A DNA stretch of 64,000 bases from assembly GCA_016432725.1 (NCBI GenBank), contig JACJDG010000003.1, positions 4,836,001-4,900,000 on the forward strand, read 5' to 3'. Origin of the DNA: Streptomyces sp. DHE7-1 (lineage in GTDB: Bacteria > Actinomycetota > Actinomycetes > Streptomycetales > Streptomycetaceae). The position numbers and the translations under genes are program-made. Under the pieces are notes generated by a model, which saw only the letters and a list, made by a program, of their open reading frames with translations, did not search any database and was not told the origin of the DNA. Shown here piece by piece: positions 28,516 through 38,739 of this stretch (position 1 is the stretch's first letter; each line of letters begins with the position of its first letter).

Positions 28516-31148
28516 TCACCCGGAGCGGCGCCGGACGATCGGCGGCGGCGCCGGCCGGGCCGTGCCGAGCCGCTCGGCCACGCCCGCGACCGTGGGCACG
28601 TCGTAGATCACCCGCGGCCGCAGCTCCACCGAGAGCTCCCGCCGGACGCGGGACACGATCTGGGTGACGTGCAGCGAATGCCCGCCCAGCTCGAAGAAGT
28701 TGTCGTCGAGACCGACCCGCTCCACGTCCAGCACGGCCGCGAAGATCTCGCACAGCGCCTTCTCCCGGGCCGAGCCCGGCGCCCGGTAGGCCGTCACCGG
28801 GGCGAACCGCGGCACGGGCAGGGCCCGGCGGTCCAGCTTGCCGTTGACCGTCAGCGGAAGCTCCGCCAGCGGCACGACCGCGGCGGGCACCATGTACTCC
28901 GGCAGCCGCCGCGCGACGAAGGACCGCACCTCCGCCGCCTCGACGGCCGCCGTCCCCGGCGCGGCACCACGTAGCCCACCAGCCGCCGGTCACCGGAGTC
29001 CGACTCGTGCACCACCACGGCGGCCCGCCCCACCCCGGGGTGAGCGGCCAGGGCCGCCTCGACCTCGCCCAGCTCGATCCGGAAGCCCCGGAGCTTGACC
29101 TGGCCGTCCTCACGGCCCAGGAACTCCAGCACGCCCCCGGCGGTCCACCGCACCACGTCCCCGGTGCGGTACATCCGCTCGCCGGGCTCGCCGAACGGAT
29201 TCGCGACGAAGCGTTCCGCCGTCGTCCCCGGGCGACGCAGATAGCCCCGGGCCAGACCGGCCCCCGCGACGTACAGCTCACCCGCCACGCCCGGCGCCGT
29301 CGGCCGCAGCGCGGCGTCCAGCACGTACACCCGGGTGTCGGCGACGGGCCGGCCGATGGGCACCGTGCCCGAGGCGGTGAGGTCCGTGCCGCGCACGTCG
29401 TGCGTGGTGGTGAACGTGGTGTTCTCGGTCGGCCCGTACCCGTTGGAGAGCCGGACGCCGGGCAGTGCGCCCACGACGGCGGCGCACATCGCGGGCGACA
29501 GCACGTCACCGCCCGCCAGCAGGTGGCGCAGCCCCCGCAGGGCGGTCACATCGGTGTCCACCACCTGGTGGAACAGGCCCGCCGTCAGCCACAGGACGGT
29601 CACCCCGTGCCGGGCGGTGAACTCCTTCAGCTCCGCCACCGACAGCACGCCCGGCGGCGCGACCGCCAGCACGGCCCCGTTGAGCAGGGCTCCCCATATC
29701 TCCAGCGTCGTGGCGTCGAACGACGGCGAGGCGAGCTGGCCGACGACGTCACCGGCGCCGATGTCCAGGTAGCCGGTCCGGCGTACCAGCCGGTCCACGG
29801 ACGCGTGCGTCACCAGCACGCCCTTGGGGCGGCCGGTGGAGCCGGAGGTGTAGATGCCGTAGGCGGGGTGCGCCGGCCGCAGCCCGGCGGTGCGCTCCGC
29901 CGGGCCTAGGCCGGTGCCCGGGTGGCCGAGCAGGGCGGCCTCGGTCAGCGGGTCGTCCAGCACGACGGTGGTGGTGCCGGGGCCCCGGCGGTACGGGGAC
30001 GCAGCGCACCGGTCGTGATCAGGCAGGCGGGACCGGCGTCGTCGAGCAGGTGGGCGACGCGCTCGGCCGGGTACGCCGGGTCCACGGGCACGTAGGCCCC
30101 GCCCGCCTTGACGACGGCGAGCAGGGCCACCACCAGCTCGGCGGAGCGTTCGAGGGAGACCGCGACCAGGGACTCGGGGCCCACACCGTGCCCGCTGAGC
30201 AGCCGCGCCAGCCGGTTGGCCCGCGCGTCGAGTTCCCGGTACGACAGCCGGACCCGGCCGTCGACCACGGCGAGGGCGTCGGGGGTGCGCGCCGCCTGTG
30301 CCTCGAACAGCTCCGGCAGCGTCGCCGCGGGCACGTCTCTCGCGGTGTCGTTCCAGTCCACCAGCAGGCGGTGCAGCTCGGCTTCGTCGAGCGGTTCGAC
30401 GCGGCTCAGCGGCAGGCCGGGACGCGCCACGGCCTGTCCGAGGACCCGCACGAGACGCCGGGCGAGCGCCTCGGCCGTCGCCTCGTCGAACAGGCCGGCC
30501 GCGAAGGTGAGCAGGCCGCGCAGCCCGGCCGGGCGGCCGTCGGCCCCGAGACGCGGCCGCAGGCGGAAGGACAGGTCGCACGGCGGGAACGCCGGGCCGC
30601 CCGGGGCGGCTCGGCGGCGTGGGGGCCGGCCGCGTCCGCCGCGAGCCCGGACGCCGCGGTCACCGGCTCCTCGACGACCAGCTCGACCTGGTACGGCGGA
30701 CGGGCGGCCGGCGCGAGCTCCGCCACGACCCGCTCGAAGGCCGCGCCCCCGTACCGGGAGGCGGTCGCGGCGCCGTCGTGCAGCCGGTGCAGCGACTCGG
30801 TGAAGGAGGGGTCGCCCGAGAGATCGGCCGGCACCACGATCCGCTCGCCCGCGGCGGTGCGGCCACCGAGCGGGATGTCGGTTCCGGCGCCCAGGCGGGA
30901 CAGCAGCGCGGCGAGCGCGGCCCGCAGCACCGTCACCGGGGACACGCCCTCGGCGGCGGCCAGTTCCACGACCCGGGCGTGCAGTTCCGCTCCGACGTCC
31001 AGCGCGACGCATGCGGTGCGCGGGTCGGGGTGTGCGGCCGCGGCCGGTCGAACGGCAGGGCCAGCTCCGGTGGTGCCTCCGCCAGCACCCGCCTCCAGTG
31101 GGCCGGCCCGCCGTTCCCGTCCGCGACCTCGGTCGTGATCGCCGTCAT
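28516..31148 (-). CDS. NRPS with half condensation domain, (C)-A-T (frame broken four times)
   Basis: About 877 residues if corrected, starting at ATG 31148 after GGGGGAG. The first recognisable segment, [20 protein letters not shown] near residue 17, is the middle of a normal C domain; the N-terminal lobe with HHxxxDG is absent, and no upstream coding sequence supplies it. Then follow the A domain ([12 protein letters not shown] near 433, [10 protein letters not shown] near 479) and T domain (LGGHSLH near 823). Hand alignment gives the code D-A-L-W-L-G-G-T-F-K, a valine-type code. Apparent one-base losses lie near 28961-28966, 29981-29985, 30601-30605 and 31027-31030, each in a G/C run and each restoring a normal motif order. 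With no full C domain it may act as a loading or in-trans module. A 23-pair hairpin separates it from mbtH. Confidence 0.88.
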
Positions 31149-31203
31149 ACCGTTTCTCCCCCGGCCACCGCTGCGGCCCCCGTCGGTGTCTGCGTCGGCC
31201 GAC

Positions 31204-31254
31204 GGGCCGGCCGCACGACGCGATGGCGTGTGCCACGCGTCGTGCGGCCGGCCC
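31204..31254. terminator. Very strong hairpin between mbtH and the half-C NRPS gene
   Basis: Positions 31204-31222 pair perfectly with 31236-31254 (19 pairs). After a single bulged A at 31223 four more pairs follow (TGGC with GCCA), closing on a GTGT loop. It lies about 30 bases past the mbtH stop in the direction of transcription. It is likely a terminator or attenuator that separates expression of the half-C NRPS from the upstream genes. Confidence 0.7.
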
Positions 31255-31284
31255 GGGCCCGTTCCGTGCGGCGCACCCGCCGGC

Positions 31285-31506
31285 TCAGCCGGCCCGGTCG
31301 GCGTCCGTCGCCAGAACGAGGCTGCGCGGACGCATGTCCGTCCAGTCCTGCTCGATCAGCGCCAGGCACGCCTGACGGCCGTCCGGGCCGTGCACGGCGG
31401 TCCAGCCGGCCGGCACCTCGATGGTCTCGGGCCACAGCGAGTACTGGCCCTCCTCGTTGCGCAGCACGAAGAACACGCCGTCCTCGTCGTCGAACGGATT
31501 GGTCAT
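31285..31506 (-). CDS. MbtH-like protein, NRPS adenylation-domain partner
   Basis: 73 residues from ATG 31506, preceded by AGGAGG and starting two bases from the NRPS stop. The family motifs are intact: [33 protein letters not shown] and the Trp in [12 protein letters not shown]. MbtH proteins bind A domains and are needed for folding or activity of many of them. It is the only copy in the window, so it probably serves all four NRPS proteins. Confidence 0.95.
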   Translation of the reverse strand: MTNPFDDEDGVFFVLRNEEGQYSLWPETIEVPAGWTAVHGPDGRQACLALIEQDWTDMRPRSLVLATDADRAG

Positions 31507-31507
31507 G

Positions 31508-34500
31508 TCATGCCTCCTGGGGTGAGTGGGTGAGAAGTCCGGCGAGCGCCGCGGGAGTCGGCTGCTGGAACAGGGCGCCGAGGGTGATCTGCGCGCCGAG
31601 CCGCTCGCCGACGAGGTTGAGCAGGCGCAGCGCCAGCAGCGAGTGCCCGCCCAGGTCGAAGAAGGCGTCGTCGGGCCCGACCGCCTCCTGTCCGAGCACC
31701 TCGGCGAAGAGGGCGCACAGGGCCTCCTCGGCGGGCCCCGACGGGGCCCGGCCCGACGACGGCCCGGCCTCCGGCACGGGCAGCGCCCGTACGTCGGCCT
31801 TGCCGTTCGGCGACAGCGGCAGGCTGTCCAGCACGAGGACGCCGGACGGCACCATGTACTCCGGGAGCCGGGCCCGTACGAACTCGCGCAGCTCCCGCGC
31901 CAGCAGCTCGGCGCGCCGGGCACCCAGCGGATCGTTCGCCAGGTCCCGGCCGAGCTCCGGGTGCCCGGCCCGGTCCGCCGCCGCCGTCGCCGGTGCGGGG
32001 CCGGCCGTGACGACCACGTCGAAGACGCCGTCGCCCCGGACCAGCTCCACCGAGGCGGCCCTGGGCCACCGGGCGGCCAGTCGCGTGAAGTAACGCGGGC
32101 TGATCGCGAGTTCGCCGTCCGCCGGCTTCTCGGGTACGTCCGTGACGACGAGGACACCGCCGTCGCCGAGCGCGTCCAGCGCCTGCCCGACGACGTCGTC
32201 CGCGTAGGCCAGCGACGGGCAGTGCCGGAACACGGAGTCGATCACGACCGCCCCGAAGGACCGGTCGCGGAACCCGCGGAAGTCCGTCGCCTCCCGGTGC
32301 AGCAGCGTCGGCCGGGTCCCGCCGGCGAGGTCGGGCGCGGACCGCAGCAGGTCGATCGCCGACGACGAGAAGTCGGTCGCGACGTACTGGCCGCACGAGG
32401 GCGACAGCGCCCGCAGCAGCGCGCCGCCGCCGCAGCCGATCTCCAGCAGCCGGTCCGGGCGCAGCGGCGCGATCCGGTCCAGGGCGGTGCGGTTCGCCGG
32501 CCGGCCGGTCCCGCCCTCCCGGTGGGCCTCGTCGAAGAATCGCTGCCGCTCGGCGACGTGCTCCGCGGCCGCCGACGGGTCGCCCGCCGCCCACTCGGCC
32601 CGCGCCCGCTCGGCGGGTGCGACGTAGGCGTACATGCGGTGGTCGCCGTGCCCGTCCTCGCGGACCGTGACGGCGGCCTGCCCGACCGCCGGGTGCTCGG
32701 CGAGCGTCGCCTCCACCTCTCCCGGCTCCACCCGGAAGCCGCGCAGTTTGACCTGGTCGTCGAGCCGGCCGAGGAACTCGATGTTGCCGTCCGGCAGGAA
32801 GCGGGCCAGGTCGCCGGTCCGGTAGAGCCGCGAGCCGTCGGCGGCGAACGGGTCGGCGACGAACCGTGACGCGGTGAGGTCCGGACGGCCGAGGTAGCCG
32901 CGGGCCACGTTGGTGCCGCCGACGTAGATCTCTCCGGCGACCCCGACCGGCACCGGGCGCAGCAGCGCGTCCAGCACGTACAGCCGCGTGTTGTCGACGG
33001 GCCGGCCGATCGGCAGCGCGGCGGTGACGTCACCGGCGCAGCGGAAGAAGGAGGCGTTGACCGTGGTCTCGGTGGGACCGAAGACGTTGAAGAGCCGCCG
33101 CCCCTTGGACCACCGGTTCACGACCGCGGGGGTGGCGGCCTCGCCGCCGATGAGGATGGTCTCCAGGTGTGGCAGCTCGGTCTGCGACAGCGTCGCCAGC
33201 ACCGACGGCACGAGCGCGACCTGGGTGATCTCCCGTTCGGCCAGCAGGGCGGACAGCTCCCCGCCGAGCAGGTGCCGGGGCGCGACCACCAGTTCGCCGC
33301 CGCTGATCCAGGTGATCCAGATCTCCGACACCGAGGCGTCGAAGCAGATCGACGCCACCTGCAGCACGCGGGAGTGCGGGCCGAGCCCGAACTCCCGGCT
33401 CTGGAATCGGATCATGCTGGTCACACCCCGGTGCGGGACCTCCACGCCCTTGGGGCGGCCGGTCGAACCCGAGGTGTAGATGACGTACGCGAGGCCGTCC
33501 GGGTGCGTGCCGGGAGCGAGGTCGTGCGCCGGCCAGGCCCGGTCCGCCTCCTCGTCGAGGTGGACGACCTCGGCGCCGCCGGCGCCGACGTCGAGTCCGC
33601 GCTGCACGACGACGAACGGGCAGCGGGCGTCCTCCAGCATGTACGCGATCCGCTCGGCCGGGTACTCCGGGTCGAGCGGCAGATAGGCGCCGCCGGCCTT
33701 CAGGACGGCGAGCATGCCCACCATCAGGTCCAGCCCGCGCTCCGCGCACAGCCCGACCACCACCTCGGGGCCGACACCGGCCGCGCGCAGCCGCCGGGCG
33801 AACCGGTTCGCCCGCGCGTTCAGCTCCGCGTACGTCAGCGCGCCGTCCCCGTACGACACCGCGACGGCCCCGGGGTCCGCGCGGCCTGCTCCTCGAAGAG
33901 CCGCACCACGGTCAGGTCCGGGAACTCCCGCGCCGTCCCGTTCCACTCGACGAGCTGACGGCGGGCCTCCTCGCCGGTGAGCAGCGGCAGCTCCGACAGC
34001 CGGACACCGGCGCCCACCCGCTCCAGGAGAGCGACGAAGTGCCGTGCGAACCGCTCCATGGTGGAGTGGTCGAACAGGTCCGCCGCGTAGATCAGTTCTC
34101 CGGAGAGCCCGTCGGAGGTCTCCCAGCAGCACATCTCCACGTCGAGGTGGATGGTGGCCCCGTGGTCGCCGAACGGCGCGGCCTCCAGGCCCGGCAGGTC
34201 GAGTGCGCGGCCCGTGTGCTTCTCCTGGAGAAGCTGGAAGCCGATCTGGGTCAGCGGGTTCCGGCTGGTGTCCCGCGCCGGATGGAGCTCCTCCACCAGC
34301 CGCTCGAACGGCAGGTCCTGGTGGTCGAAGGCGTCGAGCGACACCGCGCGCACCCGCTCCACCAGCTCGCCGAACGTCGGATCGCCGGAGCAGTCCACCC
34401 GCGTCACGAGGTTGTTGACGAAGAAGCCGACGAGATCCTCGAGTTCGGCCTGGTCCCGGCCCGCGACCGGCACGCCGACCACGATGTCGGTGCCGCCGGT

Positions 34501-35301
34501 GTACCCGGCCAGCAGGGCGTCGAACGCGGCCAGCAGCACCATGAACAGCGTGGCGTGGCGCTCCGTGCCGATCGCCCGCAGCCGGTGCGCCACCTCGGCG
34601 GGCACCTCGAACGGCACCACCCCGGCGGTGTGGCTGGGTATCGGCGGCCGCGGCCGGTCGGCCGGGAGCTCCAGCACGGCGGGCATGCCGAGCAGGCGCT
34701 CCCGCCAGTGCTCCAGCCGCTCGGCCAGCACCTCACCGGACAGGTGGGACCGCTGCCAGTCGGCGTAGTCCGCGTACTGGATCTCCAGCGGTGGCAGCGG
34801 GGAGGGCCGCCCCGAGCCGAACGCGCCGTAGAGCGCGCTCAGCTCGGACTGCAGGACGCCCAGCGACCAGCCGTCGCCGGCGATGTGGTGCAGGGTCACC
34901 AGCAGTACGTGGTCGGCCTCGGCGAGGCGCACCAGCCGGACCCGCAGCACCCTGCCCTTCGCCAGGTCGAAGGGCTCGCGCGCCTCCGCGGCCGCCAGCC
35001 GGTGGGCCTCCGCGACCGGGTCCTCCGCCCGCCCGGCGTCCGCCACGTCCAGGGTCACCGCGTACGGCGGGTCGATCACCTGGCGCGGCGCTCCGCCGTC
35101 GTCCGTGAACCTGGTCCGCAGGGCCTCGTGCCGGGCCACGATCTCGGTGAACGCGCGCTCCAGCGCGGGCACGTCGAGCGGTCCGGTCAGCCGGTGCGCG
35201 AACGCCAGGTTGTAGAAGGGGTTGCCGGGCATGAGCCGGTCGAAGAACCACAGCCGCTGCTGAGCGAAGGACAGCGGCCCGGCCACGGAGAGATCACCCA
35301 T
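31508..35301 (-). CDS. NRPS, C-A-(MT)-A-T with methyltransferase inserted in the adenylation domain (frame broken once)
   Basis: About 1264 residues from ATG 35301, nine bases after the carbamoyltransferase stop. Order: C (HHIAGDG near 139), A core ([12 protein letters not shown] near 609; FDASVSEIW near 659), a methyltransferase ([12 protein letters not shown] near 950, the SAM site; [12 protein letters not shown] further on), the A-domain tail ([16 protein letters not shown]) and T (LGGHSLL near 1219). The insertion lies between A8 and A10, the usual place for N-methyltransferases, but it is shorter than the common type of about 400 residues. The hand-read code is D-A-S-A-L-G-V-V-N-K; I cannot assign it. 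The frame changes near 33870-33874, where a G seems missing in a GGGG run just before the A domain. Because it starts with a C domain it may accept an acyl or aryl starter. Confidence 0.9.
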
Positions 35302-35310
35302 CGGTTCGGC

Positions 35311-37358
35311 TCACCCCCCGGAGGTGTCCGGCGAGTACTGCGGCAGCGGGAACACCGGGCGGCTCGCCTGCGGCAGTCCGGCCCAGCGCAGCAGCCCGTG
35401 CCGCCGCATGTCGAGGGCGAAGTCGACCAGTTCCTCGACGTCCGCGCCCAGTTCGTCGGCGATCCGCCGCATGGAGCGGGTGCCGTCCGCGAGGCCGAGG
35501 ACGCCCTCCCACTCGGGCCTGACCGTCGCCGCCGCGCGCTGCTCACCGGTGGCGGGCAGCCCGACGGAACCGCGGGAGCCGGCCGCCTGCAGCCGCTCGG
35601 GACGCAGTTCGGTGAGGTCCGGCGCGGTGACCTCGAGACCGCCGATGAACAGCCGGTCGAGCCGCGAGCCGTACAGGCAGTCCATCGCCTCGTCGGGGTG
35701 CTCCACGATCGGCATGCCCCGCAGGTTGAACGAGGTGTTGAGGACCATCGGCAGGCCGGTCCGGTCCTCGAAGGCCTCGATCAGCGCGCGGAACGCCCCC
35801 GGGTTGTCCTCGGCGACCGTCTGCACACGGCAGGTGCCGTCGACGTGCACGACCTCGCTCACCAGCTCCCGCTGCGCCTCGAGGACCGGGCACACCATGA
35901 GCATGAACGGGCTCTCGGCGGCGGGCATGTCGAACCACTTGCCGGCGCGCTCGGTGAGCACGGAGCCGGCGAAGGGGCGGAATCCTTCGCGGAACTTGAC
36001 CCGGGCGTTCAGCCGGTCCTTCATCCCGGGCATGCCCGGGTGGCACAGGATCGACCGGGCGCCGAGCGAACGCGGACCGAACTCGGCCCGGTCCTGGAAC
36101 CAGCCGATGATGTCGCCACGGGCGATCGCGTCGGCGGCGGCGGAGGCGATCGCCTCGGTGCCCTCGTGCGTGCGGGTCTCCAGTCCCCAGCGGTCCGCCA
36201 CGGCCTGGATGTCGGTGCCGGTCACCCGCGGCGGGCCGAGGTAGACGTGCCGCATCGGCGGAGTGGCCCGGGCGGGCAGTCCCAGCAGGTTGTGGTACGC
36301 GTAGAGCGCCGCGCCGGCCGCGTTGCCGTCGTCGGTCGCCGCCGGGAAGACGAACATCCGCTCGACGTCGGTCTCGCGCATGATGCGCGTGTTCAGGCTG
36401 GAGTTCAGGAACGAGCCGCCGCACGTCACCAGCGAGCGGGTGCCGCCGATCGCCAGCACGTGCCGGGTCACGTGCAGCACGGCCTCCTCGAACTCCGCCT
36501 GGAGCTGCGCCGCGAGGTCGAAGTGGAACTGCTCGTAGGGCGCCCGGGCGGGCGCGGGACCAGCCGGAGCTCGTCGCCCTCGCGGACGGCGACGCCGAGT
36601 TCGACGAGGGACTCGGCGGCCCGGTCGAAGCGCAGCCGGCCGTCGGGCGCGAGCTCGTAGAACATGTTGTCGTCGCTGAGCCGCTTGCCGTACGAGGCGA
36701 GGCCCATCGTCTTGCCCGCGTCGTCGTACGTGGTGCCGGCCTCGCGGAAGCCCAGGGCGAGCGTGACCACCCGGTAGATCTCACCGACGCCGGAGAGGGC
36801 CGCGGGGGTCCAGACCTCGCCGTCGCGGCGGTAGCCGGCGATGCGGTCGGCGTCCCGCACGACGCGCAGCAGGATCTCGGGCGTCTGCCCGGTGCGGAAC
36901 GTGAACGCCGTCTCCCGCTCGCGGCCGCCGCCGGCGATCCGGGAACCGTAGGAGTCCATGACCAGGGCCGCGGCCTCGTCGTAGCCCGACGAGTAGAAGG
37001 CGGCGCTGGCGTGCGCCAGGTGGTGGCCGGGGTGCGGCAGGGCGAGGCAGCGTTCCTGCGGGGCGACCAGCCCCAGCACGCTGAGCAGCTTGGCCTCGTC
37101 CCGCTGGTCGCGGGACTCGGTCGAGGTCGCGATCCAGCCGTCGATCTCGCCGGCGCCGACACCCGCGACGGAGAGGATCTCGTTGGTCAGATCGGACATG
37201 GCCGCCGCATAGGCGTGCAACGGGACGGTGCCGCGCTTGACACGGGTGGTGCGCTCGAGGGCGAGCGCGAAGCGAATCACACCGTCTTCCACCAAGCACA
37301 CACTGCTGTCATGGCTCAGATTGAAGCCAATAACGCGCGTAGAAATAGCTACCCCCAA
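35311..37358 (-). CDS. NodU/TobZ-type O-carbamoyltransferase with a C-terminal PqqD-like extension (frame broken once)
   Basis: About 682 residues. No ATG fits; TTG 37358 gives the family opening VIGFNLSHDSSVCLVEDG. The N-terminal YrdC-like/Kae1-like part has the metal ligands in HPGHHLAHASAAF and the DSYGSR loop. The second half contains LVTCGGSFLNSSLN, GWFQDRAEFGPRSLGARSIL and MVLNTSFN, all typical. The family transfers carbamoyl from carbamoyl phosphate, through carbamoyl-AMP, to a hydroxyl. The frame shifts near 36545-36555, where one base is missing in a G/C run. The last 100 residues exceed the usual length and contain GVLGLADGTRSMRRIADELG then LVDFALDMRRHGLLRW, a pattern like PqqD/winged-helix recognition domains. 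It is the first gene of block C; a serine or hydroxylated side chain is a possible acceptor. Confidence 0.9.
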
Positions 37359-37477
37359 GGAAACGGTGCAATAGCATCAGAGCGTCGGAGCATCAAGGGC
37401 ATTACCGTCCGGGCGGAACACCGTCGGAAGAATCTCTAATGCAGTCTCGGACATTGAGACGACCACGAACTCGCCTG

Positions 37478-37505
37478 AGCGTAGTCCAAAGTGACCCCCT
37501 GTCAA
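37478..37505 (-). promoter_or_regulatory. Promoter for the carbamoyltransferase-NRPS-mbtH operon
   Basis: On the minus strand TTGACA (37505-37500) is followed after 16 bases by TACGCT (37483-37478), a good match to the HrdB-type consensus. The predicted transcript start near 37470 leaves a leader of about 110 bases before TTG 37358. Confidence 0.6.
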
Positions 37506-37595
37506 CCATGAATGTTGCCGCATTTGGCGGTCCTATGTCTGATTCGTCGTGGTGTGACTCGGCCGGACTCCGCCATCGCATCCGGCTTGATTTGG

Positions 37596-37624
37596 TTGAC
37601 AGTTGCCGTCTCACCATGCAAGAT
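37596..37624 (+). promoter_or_regulatory. Plus-strand promoter-like sequence with no gene downstream
   Basis: TTGACA (37596-37601), a 17-base spacer and CAAGAT (37619-37624) match the housekeeping consensus well. The only thing downstream before the convergent LmeA-like gene is the hairpin at 37683-37707, so a short untranslated RNA is possible. Confidence 0.45.
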
Positions 37625-37682
37625 CAAGTCACTGGATCTGTAAGCAGGCGACACGGGGGTGGCCGGCGCGACCATACGGGGA

Positions 37683-37707
37683 AATGCGGACATGTGAGGT
37701 CCGCATT
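37683..37707. terminator. Nine-pair hairpin downstream of the orphan promoter
   Basis: AATGCGGAC (37683-37691) and GTCCGCATT (37699-37707) are exact complements with a seven-base loop. From a start near 37631 it would end a transcript of about 75-80 bases. It could also be an operator. Confidence 0.45.
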
Positions 37708-38025
37708 ACATCTGTCTTCACGCACGAATTCGCCGGCCCGGACGCCCGGGTCCATTTCGAGTTTTCCTTTTCCGGCGCCTCTCCGTTTCGCTCGCCCGGT
37801 GCGGCGGAAAACCATTCCGGACCTCCGCAGCGGCTCGTTCGCCCGTACGGTCAGAGGGTCTCTGCCGCTCGGCATTACGCGCCGTGCGACTGCATGCGGC
37901 TTGCCGCACCTGGACTTCGGTCTCGCGGCGCGGGCGGCACGGCGGTGGCCGTGCGACGGTGCCACCACAGCGGGCTGGTGACGCCGTCGCGGTCGAAGCT
38001 TCGGCGAGCGGATCCGCCGGGCGTG

Positions 38026-38739
38026 TCAGTGGGGCCCTGGCAGGATGGTGGGGCCGCCGGTCAGGGTGATCTCCAGGGTGTCCGGCAGGACGCGTAGGCC
38101 GGTGGCCTTGAGGCCGAGCGGGTAGTCCTTCACCGGTGCCGTGCCCAGGGCGCCTTCGGTCATCCCCAGGCGGTCGGCGGGGATGGTCCTGCCGAACAGG
38201 GTGAGTTCGTTGACGGTGACGGAGACCTTTCCGTCCTTGAGGACCGGCTGCAGCGTCAGCCGTCCGCCGCCGGCGGGGCCGACGGCGGCGCGGACAGTAC
38301 CGGAGGCCGGGTCGGTAGTGACCGAGGCGACCTGGACGGAGGGGGCGGCGGTCCGGATCGCGGTGGCGATGGCCTCCGGGAGCACGGTGACCCGGACGTG
38401 GGTGCTGCCGATGGTGGGACGGTCGCCGAGGTGGACGTCGTCGAGCCGGGCCTTGACGGAGACCGGGGACAGTCGTCCGAGGTGGGCGTCGTCACTGCTG
38501 ACATCGAGCCGTGGGATGCGCTGGTCGGCCAGGTCCCACAGGGCCCAGTCGCCTCCCTCGCCGACCGTCGCGTCGCCGAGGGAGGGCGCCGCCTTCGTGA
38601 GGCGGTCCTGGATGATGCTTCGGGCCGCGAGTTCGCCGGCGCCGGTGAGGGCCACCGTGAGCAGGACCGCACCGGCCGCGATCTTGGCGGCGCGGTGCCG
38701 GCGCAGTCGCGTTCGGATCGTGGACGTTCGGTGCTTCAT
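38026..38739 (-). CDS. LmeA-like (DUF2993) phospholipid-binding-domain protein
   Basis: 237 residues from ATG 38739, overlapping the stop of the RND transporter (ATGA), so the two are translationally coupled. An Arg-rich N-terminus (MKHRTSTIRTRLRRHRAAK) is followed by one membrane helix near residues 19-37 (IAAGAVLLTVALTGAGELA), which anchors an extracellular domain rich in beta strands. DUF2993/LmeA proteins are linked to cell-envelope lipid or lipoglycan metabolism in actinobacteria, where MMPL transporters also act. The pairing suggests that it helps the transporter handle a lipid substrate. No catalytic motif is seen. Confidence 0.75.
   Translation of the reverse strand: MKHRTSTIRTRLRRHRAAKIAAGAVLLTVALTGAGELAARSIIQDRLTKAAPSLGDATVGEGGDWALWDLADQRIPRLDVSSDDAHLGRLSPVSVKARLDDVHLGDRPTIGSTHVRVTVLPEAIATAIRTAAPSVQVASVTTDPASGTVRAAVGPAGGGRLTLQPVLKDGKVSVTVNELTLFGRTIPADRLGMTEGALGTAPVKDYPLGLKATGLRVLPDTLEITLTGGPTILPGPH

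Larger units (their letters stand above)
37359..38025. other. Intergenic right border of the biosynthetic cluster
   Basis: About 670 bases with lower GC content and no supported gene. It contains a good minus-strand promoter for block C (37478-37505), a plus-strand promoter-like pair (37596-37624) and a nine-pair hairpin (37683-37707). The open frames on both strands lack family motifs and Streptomyces codon pattern. The right part ends at the stop of the LmeA-like gene. Confidence 0.6.

Noticed and set aside
28516-36600. Broken NRPS and carbamoyltransferase genes as true pseudogenes.
   Set aside because: Each break is one base in a G/C run, domains resume in order, and housekeeping genes show the same fault, so base-calling error is simpler.
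37439-37981. 180-residue plus-strand frame in the intergenic region.
   Set aside because: No ribosome site, no typical codon bias and no motif; it overlaps promoter elements and a hairpin.
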